Numbered from the stretch's first letter, positions 16,918-29,298 are shown. The stretch is 64,000 nucleotides of DNA from Clostridiaceae bacterium (GCA_012838315.1 DUPM01000136.1:1-64000); one strand, 5' to 3'. Numbers and translations: made by a program. The notes: a model not told the origin generated them from the sequence alone.

Positions 16918-17432
16918 ACGCGGTTATCGGCCGGCACATCAAAGGATTGAGGCAACATGCCTCCCGTTAATGCATTGAGTTGCTCTTTCTGTGAATCCGT
17001 ACCATGATGGAAAATCAAATTCATTCTCTCTCTGGCTCGCTTCATTGAGTGCCGAGCATATAGGCTTTCTTCACTACTCAACTTGATTGAATGATAACGA
17101 GCGTAAGCGCGATGATAGGCGTCAAATGCGCGCTTGATGTTGATGTCCTCCGGCCATTCAGCCGCATTGCATACAACAAGAACCAGGTGCTGCCCGATTT
17201 CGGCAAAACCTTCGGTAAGAACTGCATAACGCTTATCTTCATCTATCGTTATCTCAAGATGTCCGGGCGTTAATGCGACGACCAAAGGTGCATGTCCGGG
17301 AAGCACGCCCAAATCACCATCTAAAGAAGGCATAACGACACCTGAAACCTGCCCCTCATAAAAATGACGATAAGGGGTTACTACTTCCAGCATTATTTTA
17401 TTCTTCTTTTTTTCTTTGCTATTCTCAGCCAT
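16914..17432 (-). CDS. atpC: ATP synthase epsilon subunit
   Basis: The 172-residue product is the epsilon subunit of F1, which couples gamma to the c-ring and can inhibit hydrolysis. The N-terminal beta sandwich is intact: VVTPYRHFYEGQV, MPSLDGDLGVLPGHAPLV and TEGFAEI. A helical C-terminal domain and about 30 extra residues follow, making it longer than the usual 130-140. It closes the atp operon and ends against the FHA gene on the other strand. Confidence 0.95.
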   Translation of the reverse strand: MAENSKEKKKNKIMLEVVTPYRHFYEGQVSGVVMPSLDGDLGVLPGHAPLVVALTPGHLEITIDEDKRYAVLTEGFAEIGQHLVLVVCNAAEWPEDINIKRAFDAYHRAYARYHSIKLSSEESLYARHSMKRARERMNLIFHHGTDSQKEQLNALTGGMLPQSFDVPADNRV

Positions 17433-17468
17433 TATCCCTCTCCAAACGGAACTATCAGGTTACTTAAG

Positions 17469-19809
<2,341 letters not shown>

Positions 19810-19810
<1 letters not shown>

Positions 19811-21771
19811 TATCTCTCTGTCTCCAAATAGTCAGGTCGGTCGGCCGTATATCCGTCTGCTTGCTCGTTTGCGACTCGTTTTAGCGTTTCGGCAACCTCA
19901 TCGGACAGCATGGATGTATTCTCAATTTCAGTGATGACTTCCGGGTATATTGTTCGAATTTTCTCGATATAGTCGCTAACAAAGTCTTTGACATCTTCTT
20001 TTTCTACGATTTCAACGTAATCGCCGGTTGCCAAAAACAAGCTGATGACTTGCTCAGCCATAGAAAGCGGCGCATATTGCTCCTGCTTAAGAACTTCATT
20101 GAGTACGATGCCTCGCTTAAGCTGCTTGCGGGTATTCTCGTCTAAATCAGATCCAAATTGTGCAAATGCAGCCATCTCTCTGGCCTGCGCCAAATTAATT
20201 CGAAGCGGACCGGCAACTTTTTTCATTGCTTTAGTCTGTGCAGCACCACCAACACGAGATACCGACAGTCCAACATTGATCGCCGGCCGCTGCCCCGAGA
20301 AAAATAGTTCGGATTCAAGATATATTTGACCGTCTGTAATCGAAATCACATTGGTAGGAATATACGCGGAAATGTCGCCGGCAAGGGTCTCAATGATCGG
20401 AAGTGCTGTAATGGAACCGCCGCCTTTTTCTTTGGAAAGTTTTGCCGCGCGCTCCAAAAGTCTGGAGTGCAAATAGAATACGTCGCCCGGAAAAGCTTCG
20501 CGTCCCGGAGGACGACGCAATAAGAGCGATATCGATCGATAAGCCTGAGCATGTCGAGTCAAATCGTCAAAAACGATTAAAACATCTTCGTGCTCTTCAT
20601 ACATAAAATATTCGGCAATCGCACACCCTGAAAAAGGCGCAATATACTGAAGTGATGCTTGATCCGCAGCACCTGCCGCCACAATCACCGTATAGTCCAG
20701 CGCGTGATTCTGTTCCAGAACACCTACCGTTTGGACAATATTGGCCATTTTTTGACCAATAGCGACGTAGACACACAGGACGTTTTTCCCTTTTTGGTTG
20801 ATAATTGTATCTATGGCAATCGCCGTTTTTCCGGTCTGTCGATCTCCGATGATGAGTTCTCGTTGGCCACGTCCAATCGGCGTGAGCGCATCGATTGCAG
20901 TAATACCGGTCGCCAATGATACGTTAACAGGTGATCGGTCGATAATTGAAGGCGCTCCGCTCTCAATCGGGCGACAGGCACTTGAGCGAATCGGGCCTTT
21001 TCCATCGATAGGATTACCAAGCGGGTCAACGACTCTTCCGAGAAGTTTTCGGCCGACAGTGACACTGATGGTCCGACCGGTCCGCTTACAAATCGAACCT
21101 TCTCTGATATATCTTTCGTCGCCGAGAACCACAACGCCGACCCGTTCTTCTTCTAAGTTCATCGCAATCCCGAAAATTGACGGTGTGAACATAATGAGCT
21201 CATTGGTGAGACAGTTTTGCATTCCCTTGACAAAAGCAACACCGTCGCCGACTTGTAGCACGTAGCCAATCTCTTCAACAGTAGTCGCCTCGGAAAAAGC
21301 ACTAGCGGCCTGCTCACGAAGCTGATCCACCAGTAGTTTTGCAGATTGTGCATCCGAAAGACATGCCGATTTTCCGTCTTGGTCAAAGAGTAAATCTTGG
21401 CCGTATAACGCTGTCGGACTCTCATCAAAGCTCGCCAGAGCCTGATCAATAGATTCGCGAATTTGCTCGGATTCGATAGCTGGCGCATCATCTCCTGAAA
21501 CCGTTTCAGAAGAAAAATGGTGCGTGCTTTTTAAGTGATGGCCGATACGTTCGAGTTGTCCACGGACAGAATAATCATATCGGTACCCGGCGGCAAATAT
21601 AATGAAACCGCCAATTAAGTCTTTATCCACCTCATGTGACGAGGTATAACTTGTGATTTTGAAAAACTCCGCAAAGCGTTGCGCAATCAAATTGACGCGC
21701 TCCGGCGGCATTTCAGATGCCGTGACGACGCGAATGACTCGAAATTCTTTCTTTTTTGCTCTGTCAGTCAA
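19810..21771 (-). CDS. atpA: ATP synthase alpha subunit with fused delta C-terminal domain
   Basis: The 653-residue product has a complete alpha subunit (about residues 140-653) with Walker A GDRQTGKT at 309-316 and the alpha signature [14 protein letters not shown]. Ahead of it, residues 10-80 match the C-terminal domain of the delta subunit: a conserved core, [14 protein letters not shown], then SVRGQLERI, plus a beta strand with VIRVVTAS. Residues 81-140 look like an acidic linker. The helical N-terminal delta domain is absent, and no separate atpH lies between atpF and atpA. The start is TTG 21771 with GAGG nine bases upstream, overlapping the atpF end by eight bases. No internal ATG could give a normal alpha. 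The delta domain normally binds subunit b. Confidence 0.93.
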
Positions 21772-22381
21772 TGTCTTTCACCTCTGTATTTAAGGACTCC
21801 ATGAGAATTCTCTCGCTGAGTGCCTTTTGCTGACTCTCGTCGATAACATTTCCAACGACTTTCGAAGCGATTTTGACCGCCAAATCGGCGACTTCATCCT
21901 TCATCTGCTCAAGCATGGCTGCATGCAATCGGTCGGAGTCTTCTTTAGCACGTAATCGTATCTGCTCAGCATCCTCCTTGGCCTTCTCAATTATGATCAG
22001 CGCTTGTTTTTCAGACTGAATTCGAGCCTCTGATAAAATATCAGTTGCTTCAGAACGCGTCTGCTCCGATGCCCGTTTGCTATCGGCAAAAAGAGCCTGC
22101 GCTTGTTTTTTTGCCTCCTCGGCTTGGTTGATCTCGTCCTCGATGCACTGACGACGAGTTGCCAAAAGCAACATAATTGGCTTAAATACAAATCGCTTCA
22201 AGATTAGGTAAGCCGCAATGATGTTGATGACGGTAAACAGAACCGTCACCGTATATCCGGCCATCTGCTCCGGTGCGATGAGCCCCGGCTCCTCTACGGC
22301 CGCTTCTGCAGACAATATTAACGGCATAACTCTTTGACTCATATCAAGCAGAACGGGTTGAATAATTGACGATATAAACAT
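21764..22381 (-). CDS. atpF: ATP synthase b subunit
   Basis: The 205-residue product is the peripheral stalk subunit. One membrane helix ([18 protein letters not shown], near 49-66) is followed by a long charged coiled coil and a C-terminal region ([17 protein letters not shown]) that contacts delta in other bacteria. About 40 extra residues precede the membrane helix. ATG 22378 or 22381 region is used; the assigned start is plausible but not fixed. The stop overlaps the start of the delta-alpha gene. Confidence 0.9.
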   Translation of the reverse strand: MFISSIIQPVLLDMSQRVMPLILSAEAAVEEPGLIAPEQMAGYTVTVLFTVINIIAAYLILKRFVFKPIMLLLATRRQCIEDEINQAEEAKKQAQALFADSKRASEQTRSEATDILSEARIQSEKQALIIIEKAKEDAEQIRLRAKEDSDRLHAAMLEQMKDEVADLAVKIASKVVGNVIDESQQKALSERILMESLNTEVKDID

Positions 22382-22453
22382 GAGATCATGTCCTTTCTTT
22401 TCGAAAACCTCTCGGTCGCGTCAGGCGCAATCGAAAAACGAGAGAATATGAGA

Positions 22454-22726
22454 TTAGAAAGTGAAAATCAATAACAAGCTGATAACCAAAGCATAAATGG
22501 CAACAGATTCCATAAACACGATGGAGGTTAACAGCATCGTTTGAAGTCGACCGTAAATCTCGGGCTGTCTTGCCGCCGATTCAAGCGCTTTTCCCGCCGC
22601 AATACCCATACCGATGGCCGCACCGCAAGCCGCCAAACCAATAGCTAGTCCGGCGCCAATTCCAGCAAGGCCCTTAGACTCTATTGCCACTTGCAATACA
22701 TAATACATAGCTAAAGAAATTGTCAT
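22454..22726 (-). CDS. atpE: ATP synthase c subunit
   Basis: The 90-residue proteolipid forms the c-ring of Fo. Two membrane helices flank the polar loop with RQP at residues 53-55. The ion-carrying carboxylate is Glu73 in FMESVAIY. Ser74 and Tyr78 resemble sodium-type rings, but the sodium-ligand Gln of helix one is replaced by Met40, so coupling-ion choice is ambiguous. The start is ATG 22726: the SD GGAGGG lies inside an upstream TTG-initiated frame, which rules that longer form out. Confidence 0.96.
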   Translation of the reverse strand: MTISLAMYYVLQVAIESKGLAGIGAGLAIGLAACGAAIGMGIAAGKALESAARQPEIYGRLQTMLLTSIVFMESVAIYALVISLLLIFTF

Positions 22727-22762
22727 TTGTATACCCTCCAAAATGAATGCGTTTATTTATAG

Positions 22763-23593
22763 TCAAGCACCAGGCTGAATTTTCGCAAGTTGTTGCTCGT
22801 GCGCGGAATGTGCGCCTTCGACGATTTCACCGATATAAAGTGCGGTAAGATAGGAGAAAATAACTGCTTGCAGAATGCCATCTGCCAAATCAAACCAGAG
22901 CCCAAAGATACCAGGCACAACTACGGGAATAATGAGATGTAGGAATTCCATCAAAATGAAAGCACCGAATACATTACCAAACAAACGCAAAGCTAAAGAC
23001 ATTGGCTTAATAATGTAATCAATGATTTTGAACGGCAACATAATTTTTGTCGGATATATAAGCGAGCCCCAGAATCCCTTGATTCCAACGAAACGAATGG
23101 CCGTAAATAAAACATAGATGATTGTAAAGAGAGCCAATGCAATCGGAAACGCGATGTTCTTCGCCGGCGGGCTAATGCCAAAAACCGAGACGAGATTACA
23201 CGAAACCAGAAAAAAACAAATACTGCCAATCATAGGCGCAACCTGTTCGGACTGTTTCTGATTTAGTCCATTGTTTTTGCAAAGACTAATAAACAACCCG
23301 ACGAGCGTCTCTCCAAGAAGCTGTCTGCCGCTTGGAATACGATCACGCTTCGAGGCAACCCATATCCATAAAAGAATTGAAGGAATAACAGCGATCCAAG
23401 TGACAATTATAGCGTCGGTCAACAAAAAAGACTGTCCGCCAACGGTAAAAAACTCTTTCCAAGGCAGTATAGCGTGCCGAATCTCAGACCCGATATCTTC
23501 GATTTTGAACTCACTGATGAATTCATGTTTGAGTGCTTCCCAATAAGCCGAGAGCCACCCGGCGGCTGATAATAGGTACTGTTGAACTGCCAT
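22763..23593 (-). CDS. atpB: ATP synthase a subunit
   Basis: The 276-residue membrane protein forms the ion half-channels of Fo. The essential arginine is in LALRLFGNVFGA, and a late helix contains Gln in ILQAVIFSYLTALYIGE. ATG 23593 has AGAGGG at the proper distance; an upstream frame start at 23620 does not. It is the first gene of the atp operon (order B-E-F-[H']A-G-D-C) and lies after the upp terminator, so the operon needs a promoter between 23594 and 23830 that I cannot place with confidence. Confidence 0.95.
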   Translation of the reverse strand: MAVQQYLLSAAGWLSAYWEALKHEFISEFKIEDIGSEIRHAILPWKEFFTVGGQSFLLTDAIIVTWIAVIPSILLWIWVASKRDRIPSGRQLLGETLVGLFISLCKNNGLNQKQSEQVAPMIGSICFFLVSCNLVSVFGISPPAKNIAFPIALALFTIIYVLFTAIRFVGIKGFWGSLIYPTKIMLPFKIIDYIIKPMSLALRLFGNVFGAFILMEFLHLIIPVVVPGIFGLWFDLADGILQAVIFSYLTALYIGEIVEGAHSAHEQQLAKIQPGA

Positions 23594-23638
23594 TTGTCTT
23601 CCCTCTGTAAATCTGTACAATGAACATTGTCATTTTTG

Positions 23639-23674
23639 AAAAAACACGAAGCCCGGTATTGACTCCGGACTTCA
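23639..23674 (-). terminator. Intrinsic terminator after upp
   Basis: On the minus strand GAAGTCCGG pairs with CCGGGCTTC around an eight-base loop, followed by a run of T. It separates upp from the atp operon. Confidence 0.86.
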
Positions 23675-23832
23675 TTATCCTTTATATTCTTGAGATTCTA
23701 CGCCTGATTTTAGATTAGTGCAATCTGATTTTTCTGATTATTTGTCAAATCTTGTCAATTATCGCTACTATAAAGATAACAGATTGCATTTTCGAGTAAG
23801 ATAACACGACTAGTCCGATTCCGGTAGAGTAA

Positions 23833-24465
23833 TCATTTAGTCCCGAACAGACGATCTCCGGCATCACCGAGACCCGGAACAATGTACGCATGCTCGTTGA
23901 GCTTAGGATCTTTGGCAGCACAAAAAATCGGGACATCCGGATGATCCCGTTGTAAGCGCTCTATACCCTCAGGCGCAGCAATCAAGCACATGAATTTGAT
24001 GTGACTTATGCCGCGCTCTTTCAAAAAACTGACTGCAGCAGATGCCGACCCACCGGTCGCAAGCATCGGGTCCAATATGACGATTTCACGCTCAGTAACA
24101 TCATCGGGAAGTTTGCAATAATATTCGACAGGCTCAAGTGTATTGGGATCGCGATAAAGACCAATATGTCCGACCTTAGCCATCGGAATCAGATTAAGCA
24201 TACCGTCAACCATTCCCAGACCGGCTCTCAAAATCGGGACTATGGCGAGCTTCTTACCGGCCAAAACCTTTGTCTTGGCAATCGCGACAGGGGTCTCTAT
24301 CTCGACTTCTTTGAGAGGAAGATCTCGGGTGACTTCATAAGCCATCAGCATGGCGAGCTCACCGACCAGTTCACGAAACTCTTTGGTGGTCGTACGCTTG
24401 TCGCGCAGCAGGGAAATCTTGTGTTGAATAAGCGGATGATCAAAAATGAATACGTTACTGTCCAT
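23833..24465 (-). CDS. upp: Uracil phosphoribosyltransferase
   Basis: The 210-residue enzyme salvages uracil to UMP with PRPP. The PRPP loop is [10 protein letters not shown], the uracil-binding C-terminal region is [16 protein letters not shown], and the regulatory region [12 protein letters not shown] is present. Length is typical. AGGAGGG precedes the ATG. A terminator lies on each side, so it is probably a single-gene unit. Confidence 0.97.
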   Translation of the reverse strand: MDSNVFIFDHPLIQHKISLLRDKRTTTKEFRELVGELAMLMAYEVTRDLPLKEVEIETPVAIAKTKVLAGKKLAIVPILRAGLGMVDGMLNLIPMAKVGHIGLYRDPNTLEPVEYYCKLPDDVTEREIVILDPMLATGGSASAAVSFLKERGISHIKFMCLIAAPEGIERLQRDHPDVPIFCAAKDPKLNEHAYIVPGLGDAGDRLFGTK

Positions 24466-24527
24466 GAACGGCCCTCCTAAAATATCTTGCTTTTTATTCT
24501 ATCATGTAACAATCGTCGCGCGTGCAT

Positions 24528-24560
24528 AAAAAATCCGAGATCACGACTTCGTGCTCGGAT
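24528..24560 (-). terminator. Intrinsic terminator overlapping the end of rpiB
   Basis: On the minus strand ATCCGAG-CACG pairs with CGTG-CTCGGAT, with an AAGT loop and a two-base bulge, followed by a T-run. The upstream arm is the last codons of rpiB, and the stop codon lies within the hairpin. Confidence 0.86.
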
Positions 24561-24996
24561 TCTCTTGATGGGCTATCTCGTCGATACGCTCTTGGTGACG
24601 ACCGCCTTCAAATAGACCGTCTAGATAAGCATCAACAATTGAAATGGCCAAAGAGGTGCCTAATACACGTGCGCCCAATGCGAGAATCTGGGCGTCGTTG
24701 TGTTGTCTTGCCATCTTAGCCATAAACTCATTGACGCATAGTGCGCAACGGATGCCTTGCTTCTTGTTGCACGCAATCGAAATACCTATTCCCGTTCCAC
24801 AAATGACGATTCCACGCTCAACACGATGCGTCTGAATGTCACTGGCCACCGCAAGTCCGGCTTTAACATAACTGTAAGGTTCTGTCTCGCTCACAGCACC
24901 ATGCTCAATGACCTCAAACCCTTTATTACGAAGATGGTTTGCTATCAAGCTTCGCATTGCAAAGCCGGCGTGATCAGAACCTAATGAAATAAGCAT
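24541..24996 (-). CDS. rpiB: Ribose-5-phosphate isomerase B
   Basis: The 151-residue enzyme interconverts ribose-5-phosphate and ribulose-5-phosphate in the pentose phosphate pathway. The signature GSDHAGFAMR at the N-terminus, the active-site Cys region GIVICGTGIGISIACNK, and HNDAQILALGAR are present. AGGAGG precedes the ATG. It follows proA by 31 bases and ends in its own terminator. Confidence 0.96.
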   Translation of the reverse strand: MLISLGSDHAGFAMRSLIANHLRNKGFEVIEHGAVSETEPYSYVKAGLAVASDIQTHRVERGIVICGTGIGISIACNKKQGIRCALCVNEFMAKMARQHNDAQILALGARVLGTSLAISIVDAYLDGLFEGGRHQERIDEIAHQENPSTKS

Positions 24997-25027
24997 GTGT
25001 GCCTCCTAAAAAATAAACTTAATCGAG

Positions 25028-26308
25028 TCAGTCGGTAATCGGACGATGTTTGAAGGTCTTGCGCCCCGATGCGTAATCGTCAACAATTTGGCCACTTCCA
25101 AAAAGTTTGTACTTATATGTGACCATTCCCTCGAGTCCGACAGGACCTCGCGCGTGAATCTTAGAGGTGCTGACACCGACCTCGGCACCAAAACCATACT
25201 TAAATCCATCAGAAAAACGAGTAGAGCAATTCCAGAAAACATTCCCTGAATCCACATCATTCATAAACTTCTCTGCAACAGACTTATCGGAAGTCACAAT
25301 CGCGTCCGTATGACCGGAGCCAAATTGATTGATATGGTCGATTGCCTCATCGATGCCGTCGACGATTTTCACAGACATTTGATAATCCAAATACTCATGG
25401 TGCCATTCTGAAACCACCGGAATGGATAACAACTTCGCGGACTTCTCACAACCGAAAAGAGTGACACCCTTCTGCTTCAGCGCTTCGGCGATCCGAGGCA
25501 AAACTGTGTCTGCGACAGACGCATCCACCAAAAGCGTCTCTGCGGTATTGCACACGGCGACATACTGCGTCTTACTATCGACCGCAATTGATAGCGCCAT
25601 ATCTGTGTCGGCCTTCTCATGGATGTAAAGATGACAAACACCGTCCGCATGACCGAGAACCGGGATATCGGAGTGATCCATGATGTACCTAACGAACGCA
25701 TTCGAACCTCTGGGAATAATTAAGTCAATGTAATCGCTGAGGGCGAGCATGCTCGTGACCTCTTCTCTTGACTCTAATAGCGTCAAGAAGCCCTCCGGCA
25801 AACCGGAAGAGATTGCAGCATCAGTAATAATTTGCGCAAGTATGCGGTTGGTGTGCGCTGCTTCTGAGCCTCCCTTAAGAAAAACGGCATTTCCGGTCTT
25901 AAGACACAAAGATGCAATTTGCACCAAAGCATCCGGACGGGATTCAAAAATAATGCCGATTACGCCAATCGGACATGAGATGCGATAGAGCGAAAGCCCG
26001 TCATCCATCTCAGTCGCAAGAAGCTTCTTGCCGACAGGATCTTCCAAACCTGATAATTGAACAAGACCTTCACAGACCGTTAAGAGCTTTGATTCGTCGA
26101 AAAGTAATCTTTTCTGAAGTGGCATTGCCAAATTCGTCTGCTGTGCCAGCGCCATATCTCTCGCATTAGCTTCAAAAATAGCCGCTTTACGATTATCAAG
26201 TGCCTCAGCAATTGACAACAACGCTTTTTTCTTGGTCTCAGATGACATTGAAAACATCGTATAAGACGCTTTTTTTGCCTTCTTAGCTTGATCGATTATC
26301 GATGACAT
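25028..26308 (-). CDS. proA: Gamma-glutamyl phosphate reductase
   Basis: The 426-residue NADPH-dependent enzyme makes glutamate semialdehyde for proline synthesis. The aldehyde-dehydrogenase fold has its catalytic cysteine in YVAVCNTAETLLV, and the signatures GVIGIIFESRPD and FGAEVGVSTSKIHARGPVG are intact. The usual partner proB is not in this window. GGAGG lies 12 bases before the ATG, further than usual, but an in-frame stop blocks any earlier start. It leads an operon with rpiB. Confidence 0.97.
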   Translation of the reverse strand: MSSIIDQAKKAKKASYTMFSMSSETKKKALLSIAEALDNRKAAIFEANARDMALAQQTNLAMPLQKRLLFDESKLLTVCEGLVQLSGLEDPVGKKLLATEMDDGLSLYRISCPIGVIGIIFESRPDALVQIASLCLKTGNAVFLKGGSEAAHTNRILAQIITDAAISSGLPEGFLTLLESREEVTSMLALSDYIDLIIPRGSNAFVRYIMDHSDIPVLGHADGVCHLYIHEKADTDMALSIAVDSKTQYVAVCNTAETLLVDASVADTVLPRIAEALKQKGVTLFGCEKSAKLLSIPVVSEWHHEYLDYQMSVKIVDGIDEAIDHINQFGSGHTDAIVTSDKSVAEKFMNDVDSGNVFWNCSTRFSDGFKYGFGAEVGVSTSKIHARGPVGLEGMVTYKYKLFGSGQIVDDYASGRKTFKHRPITD

Positions 26309-26393
26309 AAGTCACAAAACCTCCGCAGACTTTTTCATATTATACCAAAGAGAGTCGATAATGTCGCAGTTGAAAATCCACTTTTCCCAATGG

Positions 26394-26441
26394 TTTTCCA
26401 CTAGTATTGACTGTGGAAGGTGTGGAAAACTCTGTGCATAA
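26394..26441. other. Cluster of DnaA-box-like sites in the proA upstream gap
   Basis: Within 48 bases there is one perfect DnaA box (TTATGCACA on the minus strand, 26433-26441), one near-match (TTTTCCACA, minus, 26421-26429), a weaker TTCCACA site (26412-26418) and a facing TTTTCCACT (plus, 26394-26402). AT-rich DNA follows at about 26500-26560. The whole gap 26309-26652 holds no gene. No dnaA or dnaN is nearby, so a DnaA-binding control site is more likely than an origin. Confidence 0.45.
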
Positions 26442-26652
26442 CTTAATGACAAGGGTTTCAAGGTTTTCGGCCCAGTCAAAGCCTGATAATACGGATTTTA
26501 CAAATTATGTAACGTTTCTGTAATAAACACTTGCGCAATATTATTAATGTCAAAAAGCCTGTACTGCGGTCGTTTTTTCTCTTTAATGCATTGTATTGAA
26601 AGCGTTTGTTGTGCACCACTCGCGGACAACACTTGTGACATTTATAATGCGT

Positions 26653-27858
26653 TTACATCGTCTTTATCATACGAAAATAGTGATTCATTTGACACCTAAT
26701 ATTTCCGTTGTAAAGCTTAATGCGCTTATCGGCATTTCGACCGACAGCCTTCTCAAATGAATCATCCGGACTAATGACAGTCAGACGTATACCTTTTTTG
26801 CAAAAACCGTCACGATCAAGATACGTGTGGCCAATCGACCCAAACAGCTCGACCGCCTCTTCTTCTGTCATCATTCGACCACCGTATGGCGGATTGCATA
26901 CAACAAGTTGTCGATCCAAGCCCGTCCAAGCGGCTAGCGCCTCAGGATCTTGTTTCCGAAGATCTTCCGTCTTAAATCGAGTGACAGACTCAACCCCTGC
27001 AGCTCGTGCGTTTTGTATCGCATTCGAAACAGCTCGCCCATCAATATCAGAGCCAAAATAGAATGCGCCATCTTTGGTGGGTTTAATCACCATATCTTTC
27101 GCTTCTTCCCTCGCTTCGGCAAAAACTCGAGCGCCGACAAAAGGCCATCTCTGGGCATCGAACGGGCGATTCAGCCCGGGTGCAATATTGAGCCCGGCCA
27201 AAGCAGACTCAATGACGATTGTTCCCGATCCGCAACACGGGTCCACAACAGCCTCATAACCGAAAGGCTGATATTTAGACAACATAACGAGCCCAGAAGC
27301 AAGCGTTTCCTTGATCGGGGCAATGTGTCGCAACGGCCTGTACCCACGCTTATGAAGCCCATCTCCCGACGTATCCATCATCATGCGAACATTGTCAGAT
27401 ACGATTCCGAAGCGAACATTAAGAAGCCCAATTTCTGGATTTTCCGAAATATACTGGCTTCCCTTGCCTCTACCTTTTTCAATCAAACGTTTGACAATTG
27501 CCTTTTTGCATAGGCTTTGGCAAGCCGGGATGCCAAACAACTGGGATTTTCTGGAATATCCGTTCACGTGAAAAGCAAATGACTCAGGAATCCATTCCTC
27601 CCAAGGCATTTTTTCGATACCTTCAAAAAAATCGTCAAAAGTCGTTGCTCGAAAAGTGCCCAGAGATAAAAGAACGCGCTCTCCGTGCCTGACCCAAAGA
27701 TTGACACGTGCAACTGCCTGCGCCACCTTGTTTTTCGGTACACTGAGAATCACTTGTCCGTCTTGAACTTGAATGTCCGACTTATCATAACCGATATGTT
27801 CTAAGTCTTGACGCACAAGACTCTCAAGCCCGAATAATGCCGTAATGATAATTTCCAT
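26653..27858 (-). CDS. THUMP-domain rRNA/tRNA guanine-N2 methyltransferase (RlmL/YpsC family)
   Basis: The 401-residue protein has an N-terminal ferredoxin-like/THUMP region (FGLESLVRQDL, residues 8-120) that binds RNA and a C-terminal Rossmann methyltransferase domain. The SAM site is VVDPCCGSGTIVIESAL and the catalytic NPPYGGRM motif marks N2-guanine or N6-adenine methylation. It matches the single-domain YpsC group; E. coli RlmL carries an extra RlmK half that is absent here. GGAGG lies 11 bases before the ATG. It ends the nagB cluster. Confidence 0.9.
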   Translation of the reverse strand: MEIIITALFGLESLVRQDLEHIGYDKSDIQVQDGQVILSVPKNKVAQAVARVNLWVRHGERVLLSLGTFRATTFDDFFEGIEKMPWEEWIPESFAFHVNGYSRKSQLFGIPACQSLCKKAIVKRLIEKGRGKGSQYISENPEIGLLNVRFGIVSDNVRMMMDTSGDGLHKRGYRPLRHIAPIKETLASGLVMLSKYQPFGYEAVVDPCCGSGTIVIESALAGLNIAPGLNRPFDAQRWPFVGARVFAEAREEAKDMVIKPTKDGAFYFGSDIDGRAVSNAIQNARAAGVESVTRFKTEDLRKQDPEALAAWTGLDRQLVVCNPPYGGRMMTEEEAVELFGSIGHTYLDRDGFCKKGIRLTVISPDDSFEKAVGRNADKRIKLYNGNIRCQMNHYFRMIKTM

Positions 27859-27913
27859 GTTGTCATTTACCTCCAGATATGCCCGAACTAATTCGAGCGA
27901 ATAAATCTATTAA

Positions 27914-28768
27914 TTAGTCCGCCAGGGATTCCACCCATCGAAACAACACCTTCAGCGGTTCTGACTTCTCAGGGTCATCGAAAAAAACGCCCATGACTAA
28001 ATTTGAATGATAGACGTTCTCGTCAGTAATAATCATCGAGTCTGCGGACTTAGGACGCAGTGCATTGGCATGAGCCACAAATTTTGCCTCGTTCTCAATC
28101 TCGCTGACCGGATCATTCTGCGCATGGATGCAAAGGACTTTCACTTTTTCGCTACCGTCAACCAAAGACATCGGCTCCGCCTTTTTTCGATCATAACCTT
28201 TTTCAAACAAGGATTCGATTAGTAGTTGCGTCGTCGGAGCGTATTCTACACCAAAAGAGAGTATTCCACCGAGAGAAACAAGACCCTTAAATACGTTGGG
28301 GTTAATATCGTACTTCTGTTGCATTTGTTTGTCGTAGACGAGAATACCACCCAGGTGACCGCCCGCCGATGAACCGACAACGACGACGCGATCCGTACGC
28401 ACACCGTTTTTCTGGAGAAAGGCGATAGCTTTGACATACGCCGTGAATATATCCTCTGCTTGCGCCGGATATTTGTAGAGTGGCGTGTGTCTGTACCCGA
28501 GAGACACGGTGTGATAGCCCATGTCTGAGAAAACTTTACCGATATACTTGTATCTGTTTGGAGAACCCGCCATCCAACCGCCGCCATGAATGTAGACGAT
28601 AATGCGTCTCTTGACGGCGCCGCTCGGCTTGAAATAGAGAAAATATTGTTTGTTATCCGGACCAAACCGATGTTTTCCGGCCCTAATTTCGCTGTTCTTG
28701 ACGGCTTGACCCAACTTGAGTTTGGGAAGCGAGAGCGCTTCTCCGATTGCGTTTTTGGGATCAGACAT
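27914..28768 (-). CDS. Alpha/beta-hydrolase esterase (HSL/acetyl-esterase-like)
   Basis: The 284-residue protein is an alpha/beta hydrolase with the oxyanion-hole motif YIHGGGW, the nucleophile elbow VVGSSAGGH with catalytic Ser, and a late Asp and His (HAQNDPVSE, VYHSNLV). These are typical of HSL-family esterases that cleave short acyl esters, possibly acetylated sugars. ATG 28768 is chosen since AAAGGA lies upstream; the longer frame to 28852 overlaps the kinase gene. No signal peptide is seen. Its place after nagB suggests amino-sugar use, which is an inference. Confidence 0.8.
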   Translation of the reverse strand: MSDPKNAIGEALSLPKLKLGQAVKNSEIRAGKHRFGPDNKQYFLYFKPSGAVKRRIIVYIHGGGWMAGSPNRYKYIGKVFSDMGYHTVSLGYRHTPLYKYPAQAEDIFTAYVKAIAFLQKNGVRTDRVVVVGSSAGGHLGGILVYDKQMQQKYDINPNVFKGLVSLGGILSFGVEYAPTTQLLIESLFEKGYDRKKAEPMSLVDGSEKVKVLCIHAQNDPVSEIENEAKFVAHANALRPKSADSMIITDENVYHSNLVMGVFFDDPEKSEPLKVLFRWVESLAD

Positions 28769-28790
28769 ATAATGATGTCCTTTCAAATGG

Positions 28791-29270
28791 TCATTGATGT
28801 TTGACGTGAACATCAACTTCTTGCGGATCCGGAACTTCAAACATCGGATCAAGTCTTTGGAATGCTTCCTCCGTAATGTAATACTCTTCGCTTAGCCCTG
28901 CGTCGATGAGCTCATTTCGCGCCTTAATCCACTGTGCCCGCGTGACGTCGTCCACGTCGGTATAATGCACTTCCACAATATGGCCTTGCTTGGAAAACCG
29001 TGAGCGCAAAGAGTCTCTGTCACTCTTGTTCCAAAAGCCAAAATCGAGTATTACATCCACATTGATATCAAGCAAGCACTCAGCTAAATCATACAAGTAA
29101 GATTGCGCACGCGCAAGTTTAGAAAAGTGCTCCAGACAGCGTTCATGCGCGAAAACATCGCGCATGAGCTTGTCCGAAGACAAAATGATTGAATGGTGGT
29201 TTTTAAGACGTTTGGCATATGTGCTCTTGCCGGAGCAGAGCCTACCACAAACGAATATAATTTTTGTCAA
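28791..29270 (-). CDS. P-loop kinase of the AAA_33/zeta-like type
   Basis: This 159-residue protein has a Walker A loop, GRLCSGKST (residues 9-17), followed by a substrate-recognition stretch SSDKLMRDVFAHE and a lid-like helix. The fold resembles small nucleotide or sugar kinases of the AAA_33 group. TTG 29270 with GGGAG upstream is the likely start. It sits between nagB and the esterase with gaps under 30 bases. The phosphate acceptor is unknown; a toxin-type role is not supported because no antitoxin partner is present. Confidence 0.7.
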   Translation of the reverse strand: MTKIIFVCGRLCSGKSTYAKRLKNHHSIILSSDKLMRDVFAHERCLEHFSKLARAQSYLYDLAECLLDINVDVILDFGFWNKSDRDSLRSRFSKQGHIVEVHYTDVDDVTRAQWIKARNELIDAGLSEEYYITEEAFQRLDPMFEVPDPQEVDVHVKHQ

Positions 29271-29298
29271 TTTTCTCCCTGCCCGAACGGTTCATGCC

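Noticed and set aside
26309-26652. Chromosomal replication origin
   Set aside because: DnaA boxes are too few, dnaA/dnaN/gyrB are absent, and gene orientation does not switch.
28791-29270. Zeta-type toxin
   Set aside because: No antitoxin gene adjoins it, and it lies in a metabolic operon.
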